Assembly: GCF_011398925.1 (NCBI RefSeq)
Contig: NZ_AP022842.1
Span: 1,786,001 to 1,850,000 of the forward strand
DNA from: Bacillus sp. KH172YL63
GTDB taxonomy: Bacteria > Bacillota > Bacilli > Bacillales > Bacillaceae_B
DNA length: 64,000 nucleotides
Reading direction: 5' to 3'
Within the stretch, counting starts at the first letter, position 1, and the number at the start of each line of letters is the position of its first letter. The notes under the pieces are model-generated. The model saw nothing but the letters and a program-made list of their open reading frames with translations, had not been told where the DNA came from and made no database searches. The position numbers and the translations under genes are program-made. This document shows, piece after piece, positions 18,640 to 27,196 of this stretch.

Positions 18640-20313
18640 CTATACCTCAATGATGACCGGCAGCAAGACAGGCTTCATTTTCAGATGTTTAAACACATAC
18701 TGGCCGACATCTTTACTGATCGCCTGCTTCATTTCTTTCCAGTCAGAGATACCTGCTTCAGATAGATCATCCAACACGCTCTTCACCAGTTTGTTCAGCA
18801 CTTTCAACAAGTCTTCAGAATGTCGGACGTAAATGAATCCCCGCGTGATGATATCTGGTCCGGTTATGATTTTATGATTTGATTTATCAAGTGTGATGAT
18901 GATGATCAGCATCCCATCTTGGGAAAGCTGCTTTCGATCCCGCAAAACGGCAGATCCGGTCTCCCCGACGCTCGAACCGTCGACATAACTGTCTCCTGCC
19001 GGAACGGAACGGGTTTGACGGGCGATGGCACCCTGGATGTCAACGACGTCCCCATTCTTGACAATGAACGTGTGTCCAACCTCTACCCCGACAGACTCTG
19101 CAAGCAGCTGGTGGTGATGCAACATCCGATATTCTCCATGAATCGGAATGAAGTATGTCGGCTTCATGAGGGTGAGCATGAGTTTCAAATCTTCCTGATA
19201 TCCATGCCCTGATACGTGCATGCCTGTGGTGCTTCCAGTTCCATAAATCACGTGTGCCCCGAGTTGAAAAAGGTTATCGATGATCCGGGAAACGTCTTTT
19301 TCATTACCTGGGATCGGTGATGCAGCCATGATGACCGTATCGCCTGGGTAAATCGAAAGCCCACGGAACGTCCCGCTTGCTAACCGGCCAAGGGCAGCCA
19401 TCGGTTCTCCCTGGCTGCCTGTGCACAACACCGTCACCTTATCCGGAGGGAGGGCATCGATTTCTTTAGCTTCAATGAGCATCCCCTCAGGTACCGTTAA
19501 ATATCCCCTTTCAAGTGCAACGGACACCACATTGATCATACTTCTCCCCACCAATGCAAGCTTCCGGTTTGAGTGGATGGAGGCATTCACCACCTGTTGG
19601 ACCCGGTTGACATTGGAAGCGAACGTGGAAACGAATATCTTACCGGTCGCTTTCATGAATGCTTCTTTCATCGCTTCACCGACCATCTGTTCAGAAGGGG
19701 TTAACCCTTTCCGTTCAGCATTGGTGCTTTCAGAAAGAAGGACGAGTACACCTTCCTCTCCGATTCTTGCCATTTTATGAATGTCTGCGTACTGGTGATT
19801 GGCAGGGGTCAAGTCAAATTTAAAGTCACTTGTATGTACGACATTTCCTTCGGGGGTATGAAAAACAATCCCCATGCAGTCCGGGATGCTGTGACTCACT
19901 TTAAAGAACGTTACCTCGATTTCTCCAAGCCGAAGACTGCTGTCAGCATGTACCGTCACGAGCTCTGTATCCCTTAACAGGCGGTGTTCTTCCAGTTTTA
20001 ATTGAATTAAACCGAGTGTAAAATTCGTGGCGTAAATGGGCATGTTGATTTCTTTGAGCAGGTACGGAATGCCCCCGATGTGATCTTCATGGCCATGGGT
20101 CACGATCAGTCCCCTGATTTTATCTCTGTTTTTCTTTAAGTACGAGATATCCGGAAGAATCAAATCAATCCCTAACAGACTTTCATCCGGGAATTTCCCT
20201 CCGCAGTCGATGACAACAATGTCATCGCCATATTGAATGACATACATGTTTTTCCCGATTTCATTCAGTCCGCCCAGCGCAAAGATAGAAAGTAGCATTT
20301 CAGTTGTTTCCAT
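18640..20313 (-). CDS. Ribonuclease J-type exo/endoribonuclease, probable extra paralogue
   Basis: 557 residues with the full RNase J architecture: metallo-beta-lactamase core with intact HGHEDH (73-78), HSIPDCMG and HTSDFKFD, the beta-CASP insertion with FASNVNRVQQVV and GRSM, the VSGHG and PIHGEYRM motifs, and the C-terminal domain (GPDIITRGFIYV...LPVIIEV). The intact active site is like RNase J1, but stretches such as SNAERKGLTPSE and LSQDGMLIIIITLDK look like J2, and the usual rnjA neighbour rpoY (ykzG) is absent. I infer a third RNase J with a role in RNA turnover. ATG 20313 follows GGAGGG by 7 bases; an upstream in-frame ATG (20328) lacks an RBS. A PadR gene is divergent. Confidence 0.9.
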   Translation of the reverse strand: METTEMLLSIFALGGLNEIGKNMYVIQYGDDIVVIDCGGKFPDESLLGIDLILPDISYLKKNRDKIRGLIVTHGHEDHIGGIPYLLKEINMPIYATNFTLGLIQLKLEEHRLLRDTELVTVHADSSLRLGEIEVTFFKVSHSIPDCMGIVFHTPEGNVVHTSDFKFDLTPANHQYADIHKMARIGEEGVLVLLSESTNAERKGLTPSEQMVGEAMKEAFMKATGKIFVSTFASNVNRVQQVVNASIHSNRKLALVGRSMINVVSVALERGYLTVPEGMLIEAKEIDALPPDKVTVLCTGSQGEPMAALGRLASGTFRGLSIYPGDTVIMAASPIPGNEKDVSRIIDNLFQLGAHVIYGTGSTTGMHVSGHGYQEDLKLMLTLMKPTYFIPIHGEYRMLHHHQLLAESVGVEVGHTFIVKNGDVVDIQGAIARQTRSVPAGDSYVDGSSVGETGSAVLRDRKQLSQDGMLIIIITLDKSNHKIITGPDIITRGFIYVRHSEDLLKVLNKLVKSVLDDLSEAGISDWKEMKQAISKDVGQYVFKHLKMKPVLLPVIIEV

Positions 20314-20401
20314 GAAAACACCCTCCATGTGAAATTTCCTTTATTGTTCCCAATTTCATATATTTCCATCAATGAACCGTATAAGTTTTATTATTGTTCA
20401 T

Positions 20402-20431
20402 TTTACAATAGTGTGTGTCATACACTATAAT
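20402..20431 (+). promoter_or_regulatory. PadR promoter and overlapping operator
   Basis: TTTACA (20402-20407) and TATAAT (20426-20431), 18 bases apart, form a sigma-A promoter. The exact dyad ATAGTGT-N7-ACACTAT (20408-20428) fills the spacer and overlaps the -10 box, the expected place for repression by the PadR protein encoded immediately downstream. Confidence 0.75.
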
Positions 20432-20450
20432 GAATACAGGAGATGATGAA

Positions 20451-20798
20451 ATGAGCGATGTAAATGAAATCGTCGATAAATTATTACAGGAATTGCGCAG
20501 GGGGACGATCACCATCGGGGTCCTCAGCCAGCTCTTCCATCCTCAGTACGGATACTCCCTTGTGTCAAAGCTTGGAGATAAGGGGATAGATGTTGAACCT
20601 GGGACGCTTTATCCACTTCTTCGCAGACTGGAGAAGCAGGGACTTCTACAAAGTGAATGGGATACCAATGAAACCCGCCCCCGTAAATATTATGTGCTGA
20701 GTGACATTGGGAAGGAAGTATACATGACTCTGGAAAAAGAGTGGGAAAAGATTGTGAAAAGCATGGAAGTGCTTATGGATAGAAAGGGAGGAATCTGA
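20451..20798 (+). CDS. PadR-family transcriptional regulator
   Basis: 115 residues. Winged-helix PadR features: ELRRGTITIGVLSQLFHPQYGYSLVSKLGDKGIDVEPGTLYPLLRRLEKQGLLQSEWDTNETRPRKYYVLSDIGKE, followed by a C-terminal dimerisation helix. It should repress its own operon by binding the dyad at 20408-20428. The ATG at 20451 has AGGAG 8-9 bases upstream. The following HAAS-domain gene starts one base after its stop codon, a tight operon. Confidence 0.92.
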   Translation: MSDVNEIVDKLLQELRRGTITIGVLSQLFHPQYGYSLVSKLGDKGIDVEPGTLYPLLRRLEKQGLLQSEWDTNETRPRKYYVLSDIGKEVYMTLEKEWEKIVKSMEVLMDRKGGI

Positions 20799-20799
20799 C

Positions 20800-21792
20800 A
20801 TGGAGATGATTGAAAAATATATTTATGCTGTGACGAGCAGGCTCCCCCAGTCGCAGAGGGAAGAGATCGGCAAGGAGCTGCGGGGGTTGATACACGATAT
20901 GCTTGAGGAGAGAGGGGATGAAGAAGTAAAAGAAGTCCTCCTTGAGCTCGGCAGTCCGAGAGAAATGGCGGATCAATATAGGGGAACAGGCAGATATCTC
21001 ATCAGTCCCACCTTGTTTCAGCACTATACGAGCGTATTGAAGATTGTACTCGGATCCATATTGATTGCCCTTTGTACCGTTTTTATCGTAGAAACAATAC
21101 TCGAACCGGTCCGGATTATTCACCATTTATTCGGGTTGATGGGCTCGATCTTCGGAGTGTGTCTGCAAACATTCGCATGGATCACCATCGTATTTGCTTT
21201 CCTTGAATACAAGCAGGTCATTCCGGAAGATATGAAGCGAGGTCAAAATAAAGCTTGGAAACCGGAAGACCTTCCCCCAATCCCCACGAAGCAAAAAAAG
21301 ATAAAACGGGGAGAAGTATTGACCGGGCTAATATTTTCGATCGTTATTCTGATAGCCTTCGTGTCTTCCACTGAATTTCTTGGGGTTCCTGTATTTAAAG
21401 AGGATGAATTGAAGGGAATTGCCTATTTTTTGAACAGAGACACTTATGAGAACTTTCTTCCTGCCATATATTTGATTGTAGGGTTAAGTATCGCCAAAGA
21501 GAGCATGAAGCTGATCATTGGAAGGTGGACAGGGAAGTTAGCTGTTTTGATCCTTATCATGAACGTGATAACCCTTATGACAGGTTTATTTCTTTTAAGG
21601 GATGGAGCAATCTGGAATCCTTCTTTTGTTGAAGAGCTTTACAGCCTCAATGAATGGAACGTTATGGAAGCAAGCAGGGGAGAGATTCATGCTATATGGG
21701 TGCAGGCAAAAGAATGGGTTCGCATCGGTTTCGTCCTTACGCTTCTGATTGAAACGGTCAGCGCGTTGTACAAAGGATTTAAAAAGGAATAG
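20800..21792 (+). CDS. HAAS-domain membrane protein (PadR partner)
   Basis: 330 residues. The N-terminal ~70 residues form the HAAS (DUF1700-like) helical module (MIEKYIYAVTSRLPQSQREEIGKELRGLIHDMLEERGDEEVKEVLLELGSPREMADQY), which is typically encoded next to PadR regulators. The rest has about six hydrophobic segments (for example VLKIVLGSILIALCTVFIV, IFGVCLQTFAWITIVFAFL, VLTGLIFSIVILIAFVSS, LAVLILIMNVITLMTGLFLL). It is probably a membrane sensor or modulator whose level is set by PadR; the mechanism is not known. GGGAGG precedes the ATG. Terminated at 21831-21884. Confidence 0.85.
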   Translation: MEMIEKYIYAVTSRLPQSQREEIGKELRGLIHDMLEERGDEEVKEVLLELGSPREMADQYRGTGRYLISPTLFQHYTSVLKIVLGSILIALCTVFIVETILEPVRIIHHLFGLMGSIFGVCLQTFAWITIVFAFLEYKQVIPEDMKRGQNKAWKPEDLPPIPTKQKKIKRGEVLTGLIFSIVILIAFVSSTEFLGVPVFKEDELKGIAYFLNRDTYENFLPAIYLIVGLSIAKESMKLIIGRWTGKLAVLILIMNVITLMTGLFLLRDGAIWNPSFVEELYSLNEWNVMEASRGEIHAIWVQAKEWVRIGFVLTLLIETVSALYKGFKKE

Positions 21793-21830
21793 ATATGAGA
21801 AGACTGGGATAAACTCCACGAAAATAATGG

Positions 21831-21884
21831 AAAATCCGAATGAATCGATATTCTTTGACAAGAATCGAATTCATTCGGATTTTC
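21831..21884 (+). terminator. Long hairpin terminator after HAAS gene
   Basis: AAAATCCGAATGAATCG and CGAATTCATTCGGATTTT are the outer arms, with additional ATTCT/AGAAT pairing inside. It belongs to the TCCGRA-seed hairpin group. Confidence 0.75.
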
Positions 21885-22161
21885 GCGTTTCATAAGAAAT
21901 TCAAGATTTGTTCATGTTTGTGAGATTCGAGTGCAAGGTGGAAACATACTGGAAAAGCGAACGGCAGGAGACTCGCCGAAGGCAAAAGTCATTTTATAAG
22001 GATTTTTTCGTATATGTTAATGCTATTATTGACGTTAATGTGAGACTGAGGAATGAAAAAATTTCCATGGCAATGAATCAAGGGGAATTTACTTGAATTA
22101 CGTTGATCACTACTATTCAGAGGATGATTAGTCTAGTGAATTTCTGGTTTTTATCTTCAAT

Positions 22162-22413
22162 GGTTGATTGGAGCGGAAGATGCTCAACTCCTGCGGGAAC
22201 TGATGGACAGTGCGAAAAGCGGAGGCGGCTCGTTCAGCCCCGACAAGCATAAGATGAATGGGCTGTGAAGGTGGTCTTTGCCTTCATGGACCATTTAGCT
22301 TATGACCTCGAGGGGCTAGCCGCCGTAGCTAGACAGGTGAGACCCTGGGACGAAATCCGAGGAGGCTCACCGCCATCCCCGCGGAAAGCGAGCATCTGTA
22401 GCGGAAATCAACC
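22162..22413. repeat. Composite palindromic dispersed-type repeat (outer element)
   Basis: The ends GGTTGATT...AGATGC (22162 onward) and GCATCT...AATCAACC (to 22413) are inverted repeats. Inside are CTCCTGCGGGAAC, ACAGGTGAGACCC, GAGGAGGCTCACCGCC and CCGCGGAAAGCGAGC, stretches I recall from a widespread Bacillaceae intergenic repeat. No coding frame with an RBS. A second palindromic element is inserted within it (22218-22330). The flanking 21890-22160 is A/T-rich with degraded pieces of a similar sequence (GGAAAAGCGAACGGCAGGAG near 21950). Confidence 0.7.
22218..22330. repeat. Inner palindromic element nested in the composite repeat
   Basis: AGCGGAGGCGGCT...AGCCCCGACAAGCATAAG on the left mirrors CTTATGACCTCGAGGGGCT...AGCCGCCGTAGCT on the right. 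A further hairpin (GTGAAGG/CCTTCATGG, GGTC/GGACC) sits in the centre. It interrupts the outer element between the CTGCGGGAACTGATGGACAG and GACAGGTGAGACCC parts. Confidence 0.65.
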
Positions 22414-22555
22414 GCATCTCGCTTGTCTAAAGCCACAATGTTTACGAAAAAGACTTTAAAAAGATCAATGTGATAAATCAAATAAATAGAAGGATTTTAC
22501 AAAACATCTATAGAAGGTAGAGAAGGGAGAAATTTGTTGAAGGAAAGGATTTTTT

Positions 22556-23443
22556 ATGACTGTCACATTGCTGGTGGATTCTCAAAATACGCTAGGTGAA
22601 AGCCCCTGCTGGGATTCAGTGAATAAACAGCTTTATTGGGTTGATATAATGGAGAAGAAAATTTTGACCTGGAAACAGGAGAGTAAAACGGTGAACGAGT
22701 ATGCATTAGATCAATATGCAGGCTGTCTGTCGCTGACCGAAAGCGGGAAGCTGATAATGGGTCTTCAGCATGGCATTCATTATTTTGATTGGCCTGAAGG
22801 TCAGCTTGAAAAAATCGTCGACCCGGAAAGCCATCTGGAAGATAACCGGTTCAACGACGGAAAATGCGATCCTGCCGGGAGGTTTTGGGCCGGGACAACC
22901 GATACTGTTGGCGCAGGTGGGAAGGGTGCACTGTATGTCTTGGATCAAACTTTACAAATCACCAGGAAAATTGAAAACGTCGGGACGTCCAATGGATTAG
23001 CCTGGTCACCGGACGCCCGTTTCATGTATTTCATTGATACGCCAACGAGGCAGGTAGTACGTTATGATTACAACGTACATACGGGGGATATAGAAAATCC
23101 TGAGATTGCTGTAACATTCCCGGAACATGCTGGGCTTCCAGATGGCATGACAATTGATCAAGAAGGGATGCTCTGGATCGCCCACTGGGGAGGTAAAGGC
23201 GTCTCCAGATGGGACCCTGACACAGGAAAACAAATGGAGTTTATTGCGGTACCGGCTGTGAATGTCACTTCCTGTACATTCGGCGGTGAAAGTGGATCAA
23301 CACTCTTCATCACATCTGCACGAACTGGGATGACAGCGGAGCAGCTGAAGACCTACCCCCACGCAGGAGGGGTGTTCACGTTAGAAACAAATACAAAAGG
23401 TACAGACCAAAATGTTTTTAACGATAGACACTGGAGGGCCTAA
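22556..23443 (+). CDS. SMP-30/gluconolactonase-like lactonase
   Basis: A 295-residue six-bladed beta-propeller of the SMP-30/LRE family, expected to be a cytoplasmic metal-dependent lactone hydrolase. Conserved metal-site regions are TLGESPCWD (Glu), RFNDGKCDPAGRFWAGT (Asn), NVGTSNGLAWSPD (Asn) and AGLPDGMTIDQEGMLW (Asp). The substrate could be a sugar lactone. The ATG at 22556 follows AAGGAAAGG. It begins a same-strand run with two methyltransferase genes; the first starts 6 bases after its stop. Confidence 0.9.
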   Translation: MTVTLLVDSQNTLGESPCWDSVNKQLYWVDIMEKKILTWKQESKTVNEYALDQYAGCLSLTESGKLIMGLQHGIHYFDWPEGQLEKIVDPESHLEDNRFNDGKCDPAGRFWAGTTDTVGAGGKGALYVLDQTLQITRKIENVGTSNGLAWSPDARFMYFIDTPTRQVVRYDYNVHTGDIENPEIAVTFPEHAGLPDGMTIDQEGMLWIAHWGGKGVSRWDPDTGKQMEFIAVPAVNVTSCTFGGESGSTLFITSARTGMTAEQLKTYPHAGGVFTLETNTKGTDQNVFNDRHWRA

Positions 23444-23448
23444 GTTCC

Positions 23449-24078
23449 ATGATCGATGAAGGATTGAAAAAACAACTGGCAGATTCATATAATCGTAAAT
23501 CTACGCAACGGAATGATAGCCCTAAGCAGGACTGGAAAGTGAGAGAGCGGAAGTTGTTTTACTCCATGGTGAAAAAAGAAGGAAATTCCTCATTATTAGA
23601 ATTAGGTGCAGGCACAGGGTGGGATAGTCTGTATTTTAATGAAAAAGGGATCGCAACGTTCAGTACAGATCTGTCGCCTCAATCTGTTGATCTTTGCAGA
23701 GAAAAAGGGTTGAAGGCAGAAGTGATGAGCTTTGACCAATTGGCGATACCAGATGAAGGGTTTGAAGCAGTTTGGGCATTGAATTGCCTTCTTCATGTTC
23801 CAAAGGATGAACTTCCAATCATATTGAATGAAATCAAAAGAGTACTTGCACCGAATGGTCTCTTTTATATGGGAGTTTACGGGGGAAGAGATTTTGAAGG
23901 AACCTGGAGAGAAGACCACTATGTTCCAAAGCGGTTCTTTTCTTTCTATGAAGAATTCAAACTCAAAGAAGTTCTTTCCCAAGCGTTTAAAATAGAATAC
24001 TTCAATACAGTTCCAAAGGAAACCGTCGGAGGGGACTTCGACTTTCAATCGATCATCCTGAGAAAAGAAGAAAGGTAA
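23449..24078 (+). CDS. Class I SAM-dependent methyltransferase
   Basis: 209 residues. Motif I is LLELGAGTGWDSLYF, followed by FSTDLSPQSVDLCREKG (acidic residue binding the SAM ribose), FEAVWALNCLLHVPKDELP and LNEIKRVLAPNGLFYMGVYGG, as in Methyltransf_11/UbiE-like enzymes. The substrate is unknown. The ATG at 23449 is 6 bases after the SMP-30 gene; GGAGG lies in the end of that gene (CTGGAGGGCC), consistent with coupling. Confidence 0.88.
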   Translation: MIDEGLKKQLADSYNRKSTQRNDSPKQDWKVRERKLFYSMVKKEGNSSLLELGAGTGWDSLYFNEKGIATFSTDLSPQSVDLCREKGLKAEVMSFDQLAIPDEGFEAVWALNCLLHVPKDELPIILNEIKRVLAPNGLFYMGVYGGRDFEGTWREDHYVPKRFFSFYEEFKLKEVLSQAFKIEYFNTVPKETVGGDFDFQSIILRKEER

Positions 24079-24101
24079 GATCTACATAAGGAGAGATAAA
24101 C

Positions 24102-24755
24102 ATGACATCTACATGGAAAGCAGTCGACGAATATTATACTGAAAAACTACAAGTCTCAGATCCGGTCATGGATGCCGTACTGGAGGAGAATGGGAAGGCG
24201 GGACTGCCTGCAATCGATGTTTCGGCAAATCAGGGGAAATTCCTTTCGCTGCTAGCTCAAATGCAAGGAGCCAAACGAATCCTTGAGATCGGGACGCTGG
24301 GTGGCTACAGTACGATCTGGCTTGCAAGGGCACTGCCTTCAGACGGCAAAGTGGTCACGCTTGAGTACAGTGAGAAGCATGCGGAGGTTGCTGCAGGTAA
24401 TATCCGCAATGCAGGACTCGAAGAAAAGGTGGAAATCCGTGTCGGGGCTGCCCTTGATACACTCCCTGAGCTGGAAGGGGAATTTGATTTCATCTTCATT
24501 GATGCAGATAAACAGAATAATGCCAATTACCTTGAGTGGGCACTCCGTTTATCACGACCGGGGACCGTTATCATTACCGATAATGTTGTCAGGGGCGGCA
24601 AGGTGATTGATGAGAAGTCTGACGATGAAAGCGTCCAGGGAGTCCGTAGATTTGCCGACATGCTGGCCGACGAACCACGCATCGATTCAACGGCCGTCCA
24701 GACTGTTGGTTCAAAAGGATATGATGGATTCGTCTTAGGTATTGTAAAGAAATAA
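24102..24755 (+). CDS. O-methyltransferase (COMT-like)
   Basis: 217 residues of the cation-dependent O-methyltransferase family (Methyltransf_3). Visible: AKRILEIGTLGGYSTIWLARALP (motif I), VVTLEYSEKHAEVAAGNI, FDFIFIDADKQNNANYLEWALRLSRPGTVIITDNVVRGGKV; the DADK and DN residues bind the divalent metal. It should methylate a catechol-like or other hydroxyl group. AAGGAGAG precedes the ATG. It is the third gene of the SMP-30/methyltransferase cluster. Confidence 0.9.
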   Translation: MTSTWKAVDEYYTEKLQVSDPVMDAVLEENGKAGLPAIDVSANQGKFLSLLAQMQGAKRILEIGTLGGYSTIWLARALPSDGKVVTLEYSEKHAEVAAGNIRNAGLEEKVEIRVGAALDTLPELEGEFDFIFIDADKQNNANYLEWALRLSRPGTVIITDNVVRGGKVIDEKSDDESVQGVRRFADMLADEPRIDSTAVQTVGSKGYDGFVLGIVKK

Positions 24756-24763
24756 AATTTTCG

Positions 24764-24792
24764 TTGTATTTTTCATGAATATTATGTAAAAT
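24764..24792 (+). promoter_or_regulatory. Promoter for tyrosine T-box leader
   Basis: TTGTAT (24764-24769) and TAAAAT (24787-24792) with a 17-base spacer, preceding the T-box leader of tyrS. Confidence 0.55.
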
Positions 24793-24799
24793 AAATGAA

Positions 24800-25038
24800 A
24801 ATTCAAAATCAAACATGTAATGACAGGAATGAGTAGTGACTTATCTCACTGGTGCAGAGAGCTGATGGCAGGTGAAAATCAGTCCAAAGATAAGCGCGAA
24901 TTACCTCCTCGAACATTCTTTGTGAAGCTGAGTAGCAAAGAACGGCCGGACCGTTATCCGATTTGAGTGGAAGAGTAATCTTCAATAAGGGTGGTACCGC
25001 GTAAACCACGTCCCTTTTATAGGGGCGTGGTTTTTTTG
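24800..25038 (+). promoter_or_regulatory. Tyrosine-specific T-box riboswitch
   Basis: AGGGTGGTACCGCG at 24988-25001 is the T-box. Stem I contains GAATGAGTAGTGA, the AGAGAG motif and the CTTATCT/AGATAAG helix; the specifier-loop codon is TAC (Tyr) at 24902-24904 after CGCGAAT. The terminator CCACGTCCC/GGGGCGTGG plus TTTTTTT ends at about 25037. Uncharged tRNA-Tyr should prevent termination. The controlled gene, tyrS, starts 337 bases further on, after a tandem repeat. Confidence 0.93.
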
Positions 25039-25146
25039 CGGTAATCAATAGGCTGTTGAGAGTGGAACGGGTCAATTTTACGTTTAATTCGTGAAATAGA
25101 AGTAAGGTTACGGTGATGCAGCGATGTCAAACAGGGAGCCGGAATG

Positions 25147-25266
25147 ATTTATCGGCGGAATTCCCATTATAACGGCGAAATCCTGGATTTAACGGCTAAA
25201 TTTCCAATATAACGGCGATATCCAAAATATAACGGCGAAATCTCATTTTTATCGGCGAAGTCCCTA
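25147..25266. repeat. Six tandem 20-bp repeats upstream of tyrS
   Basis: Six consecutive units of exactly 20 bases with the core WTATAACGGCGAAATCC: units start at 25147, 25167, 25187, 25207, 25227 and 25247, all with CGGC at positions 7-10. The first and last units have TATCGGC. There are no spacers. The array sits between the T-box terminator and tyrS, inside the expected tyrS transcript. Confidence 0.9.
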
Positions 25267-25374
25267 TAATTGTACCTAACATCCGATTTCAAAGCCCAGA
25301 CACCTTCCAAATCTCACACGCACAAAACAATCAACAAGCACGCCGCAAACAACAACAACCAAGGAGGCAATATC

Positions 25375-26625
25375 ATGGCGCACACATGGGAAACACTTTC
25401 AGCTCAGCAGCAGAATGAAATAGAAAGGCAGCTTGTTCAGTACAGAAACGGCGTGCAGGAGATCATCCCTGAAGCAGAGTTGAGGCAAAAGTTAGTGAAG
25501 TCGATCGCTGCCGGCCAGCCGTTGAAGATCAAGCTGGGACTTGATCCGACCGCCCCGGATGTTCATCTCGGTCACACGGTCGTACTGAATAAGCTGAGGA
25601 AGTTCCAGGATAACGGGCATATCGTCCAGCTCATTATCGGTGATTTCACCGGGAAGATCGGGGACCCGACCGGTAAGTCGGTTGCGAGAGTCCAATTGAC
25701 GGATGAAGAAGTAAAGAAAAATGCACAAACATATTTTGAACAATTCGGGAAAGTGCTGGATAAAGAAAAGGTTGAACTGCATTACAACGCTAAATGGCTG
25801 TCATCCTTGAATCTTGAGGATGTGATACATTTGGCATCGACAATCACAGTCGCCCGTTTGATCGAACGGAATGATTTCTCCAAGAGATTATCTGAAGGGA
25901 AGCCGGTTTCCCTCCATGAATTCTTCTACCCGTTGATGCAGGGCTACGATTCTGTTGCACTCGAGAGTGATGTGGAGCTTGGCGGAACGGATCAGCAGTT
26001 CAATGTCTTGATGGGAAGGCATCTTCAGGAGCACTACAATCAGGAGAAGCAGGTGGTGATTCTCCTTCCGTTACTAGAAGGACTCGATGGGACAGAAAAA
26101 ATGTCCAAGTCCAAGCATAACTACATCGGCATCGATGAAGACCCCCATCAGATGTTTGGGAAGACGATGTCGATTCCCGATGAATTAATCATGAAATACT
26201 TCCGTCTCATCACCGATCTGCCTTTGGAAGAGAAGGAGCGGATCCAGGAAGAATTGGAATCGGGAAGCCTTCATCCAAGGGACGGAAAAATCCTTCTCGG
26301 GAAAACAATCGTCAGGATGTACCACGGAGAAGAAGCGGCTGAGCAGGCTGAGAAACGGTTCAAGGAAGTTTTTCAAAAAGGGGCACTGCCAGAAGACATT
26401 CCTGAATACGAGTGGACAGGTGAAGGAACGATGCCGATTGTAGAACTACTGGTGGCGTTGGAAATGCAGCAATCGAAAAGTGAAGCAAGAAGGATGATCC
26501 AAAATGGCGGAATCAGAATCAATGGGGAAAAAGTGAATGATACCCAATTGGAAGTGGTGATTGCAGATGGAATGATTATCCAGGTTGGTAAGAGGAAATT
26601 CAAAAAGCTCCGATTGAATCCATGA
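25375..26625 (+). CDS. tyrS: Tyrosyl-tRNA synthetase, TyrZ type
   Basis: A 416-residue class Ic synthetase that charges tRNA-Tyr with tyrosine. The HIGH motif is HLGH (64-67) in [13 protein letters not shown], the second signature is KMSKS (242-246), and an S4 RNA-binding domain occupies ~350-412. The KMSKS form and overall sequence fit the TyrZ branch rather than the KFGKS-type TyrS. The ATG at 25375 has AAGGAGG 7 bases upstream; the in-frame extension to 25270 is low-complexity and lacks an RBS. Regulation is by the tyrosine T-box upstream. Some bacilli carry tyrS as well as tyrZ, so it may not be the only copy. Confidence 0.95.
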   Translation: MAHTWETLSAQQQNEIERQLVQYRNGVQEIIPEAELRQKLVKSIAAGQPLKIKLGLDPTAPDVHLGHTVVLNKLRKFQDNGHIVQLIIGDFTGKIGDPTGKSVARVQLTDEEVKKNAQTYFEQFGKVLDKEKVELHYNAKWLSSLNLEDVIHLASTITVARLIERNDFSKRLSEGKPVSLHEFFYPLMQGYDSVALESDVELGGTDQQFNVLMGRHLQEHYNQEKQVVILLPLLEGLDGTEKMSKSKHNYIGIDEDPHQMFGKTMSIPDELIMKYFRLITDLPLEEKERIQEELESGSLHPRDGKILLGKTIVRMYHGEEAAEQAEKRFKEVFQKGALPEDIPEYEWTGEGTMPIVELLVALEMQQSKSEARRMIQNGGIRINGEKVNDTQLEVVIADGMIIQVGKRKFKKLRLNP

Positions 26626-26666
26626 TGGTCGGTAAAATCAGTACCAATAAAGGGGACGGGATAAGG

Positions 26667-27146
26667 ATGACATATACAATAGTAAAACGTCCTGAATACA
26701 GGGCTGCAGGATTACGTTGGGAAGGTGCTTATGTGGAAGTGCCACAACTGAAGGAAATGATTCATACACTGAGAAACAGGGCGCATGAACTGGGCAAGTC
26801 GGGAGAAAGTAACATGCAGCTCGGATTGTCGTTTCATGTGCGGCCGGATGGCTTCCTTCACTACTCTGCATATGAAGTGGGGCGGGATCAGAAGGTGCCG
26901 GACGATATGATCGAAATCATCATTCCGGAAATGACCTATGTTACGGCAAAACATCATCGAGGGGAAGATATCGGGCTCACGTATCACAAAATTGATTTAT
27001 GGTTAAAAGAAAGTGACTATAAACCTTTTACCGACGCCAGTGTAGAATATTTCGATGTCCTGCCGATCAAGCATGAAACTTACCCGCCTGATAGGGACGA
27101 AAGTGATCCACACTTTGATATCTTCATCCCGGTAGAGAAGAAGTGA
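26667..27146 (+). CDS. GyrI-like effector-binding protein
   Basis: 159 residues matching the GyrI-like small-molecule-binding fold (AraC effector-binding domain): TYTIVKRPEYRAAGLRWEGAYVEVPQLKEMIHTLRNRA..., then DMIEIIIPEMTYVTAKHHRGEDIGLTYHKIDLWL and the closing YFDVLP...DPHFDIFIPV, with the conserved Glu/Asp near the end. No DNA-binding domain is attached. It may bind a hydrophobic cation or hydrolyse a small ester, as some relatives do. The ATG at 26667 follows AAGGGGACGGGATAAGG, 41 bases after tyrS. Confidence 0.85.
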   Translation: MTYTIVKRPEYRAAGLRWEGAYVEVPQLKEMIHTLRNRAHELGKSGESNMQLGLSFHVRPDGFLHYSAYEVGRDQKVPDDMIEIIIPEMTYVTAKHHRGEDIGLTYHKIDLWLKESDYKPFTDASVEYFDVLPIKHETYPPDRDESDPHFDIFIPVEKK

Positions 27147-27157
27147 TGGAAACATAA

Positions 27158-27190
27158 AAAGAGATAGACAGGAAATCTGTCTATCTCTTT
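27158..27190. terminator. Bidirectional intrinsic terminator
   Basis: GAGATAGACAG and CTGTCTATCTC pair over a 5-base loop (GAAAT), flanked by AAAAA and TTTCT runs; it lies between convergent genes. Confidence 0.9.
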
Positions 27191-27196
27191 CTCTTA

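Noticed and set aside
22265..22459. 64-codon open frame within the composite repeat
   Set aside because: Lies wholly in the palindromic repeat, so its openness reflects repeat sequence, not a gene.
25147..25266. CRISPR array
   Set aside because: The 20-bp units are contiguous, with no spacers, and no cas genes are in the window.
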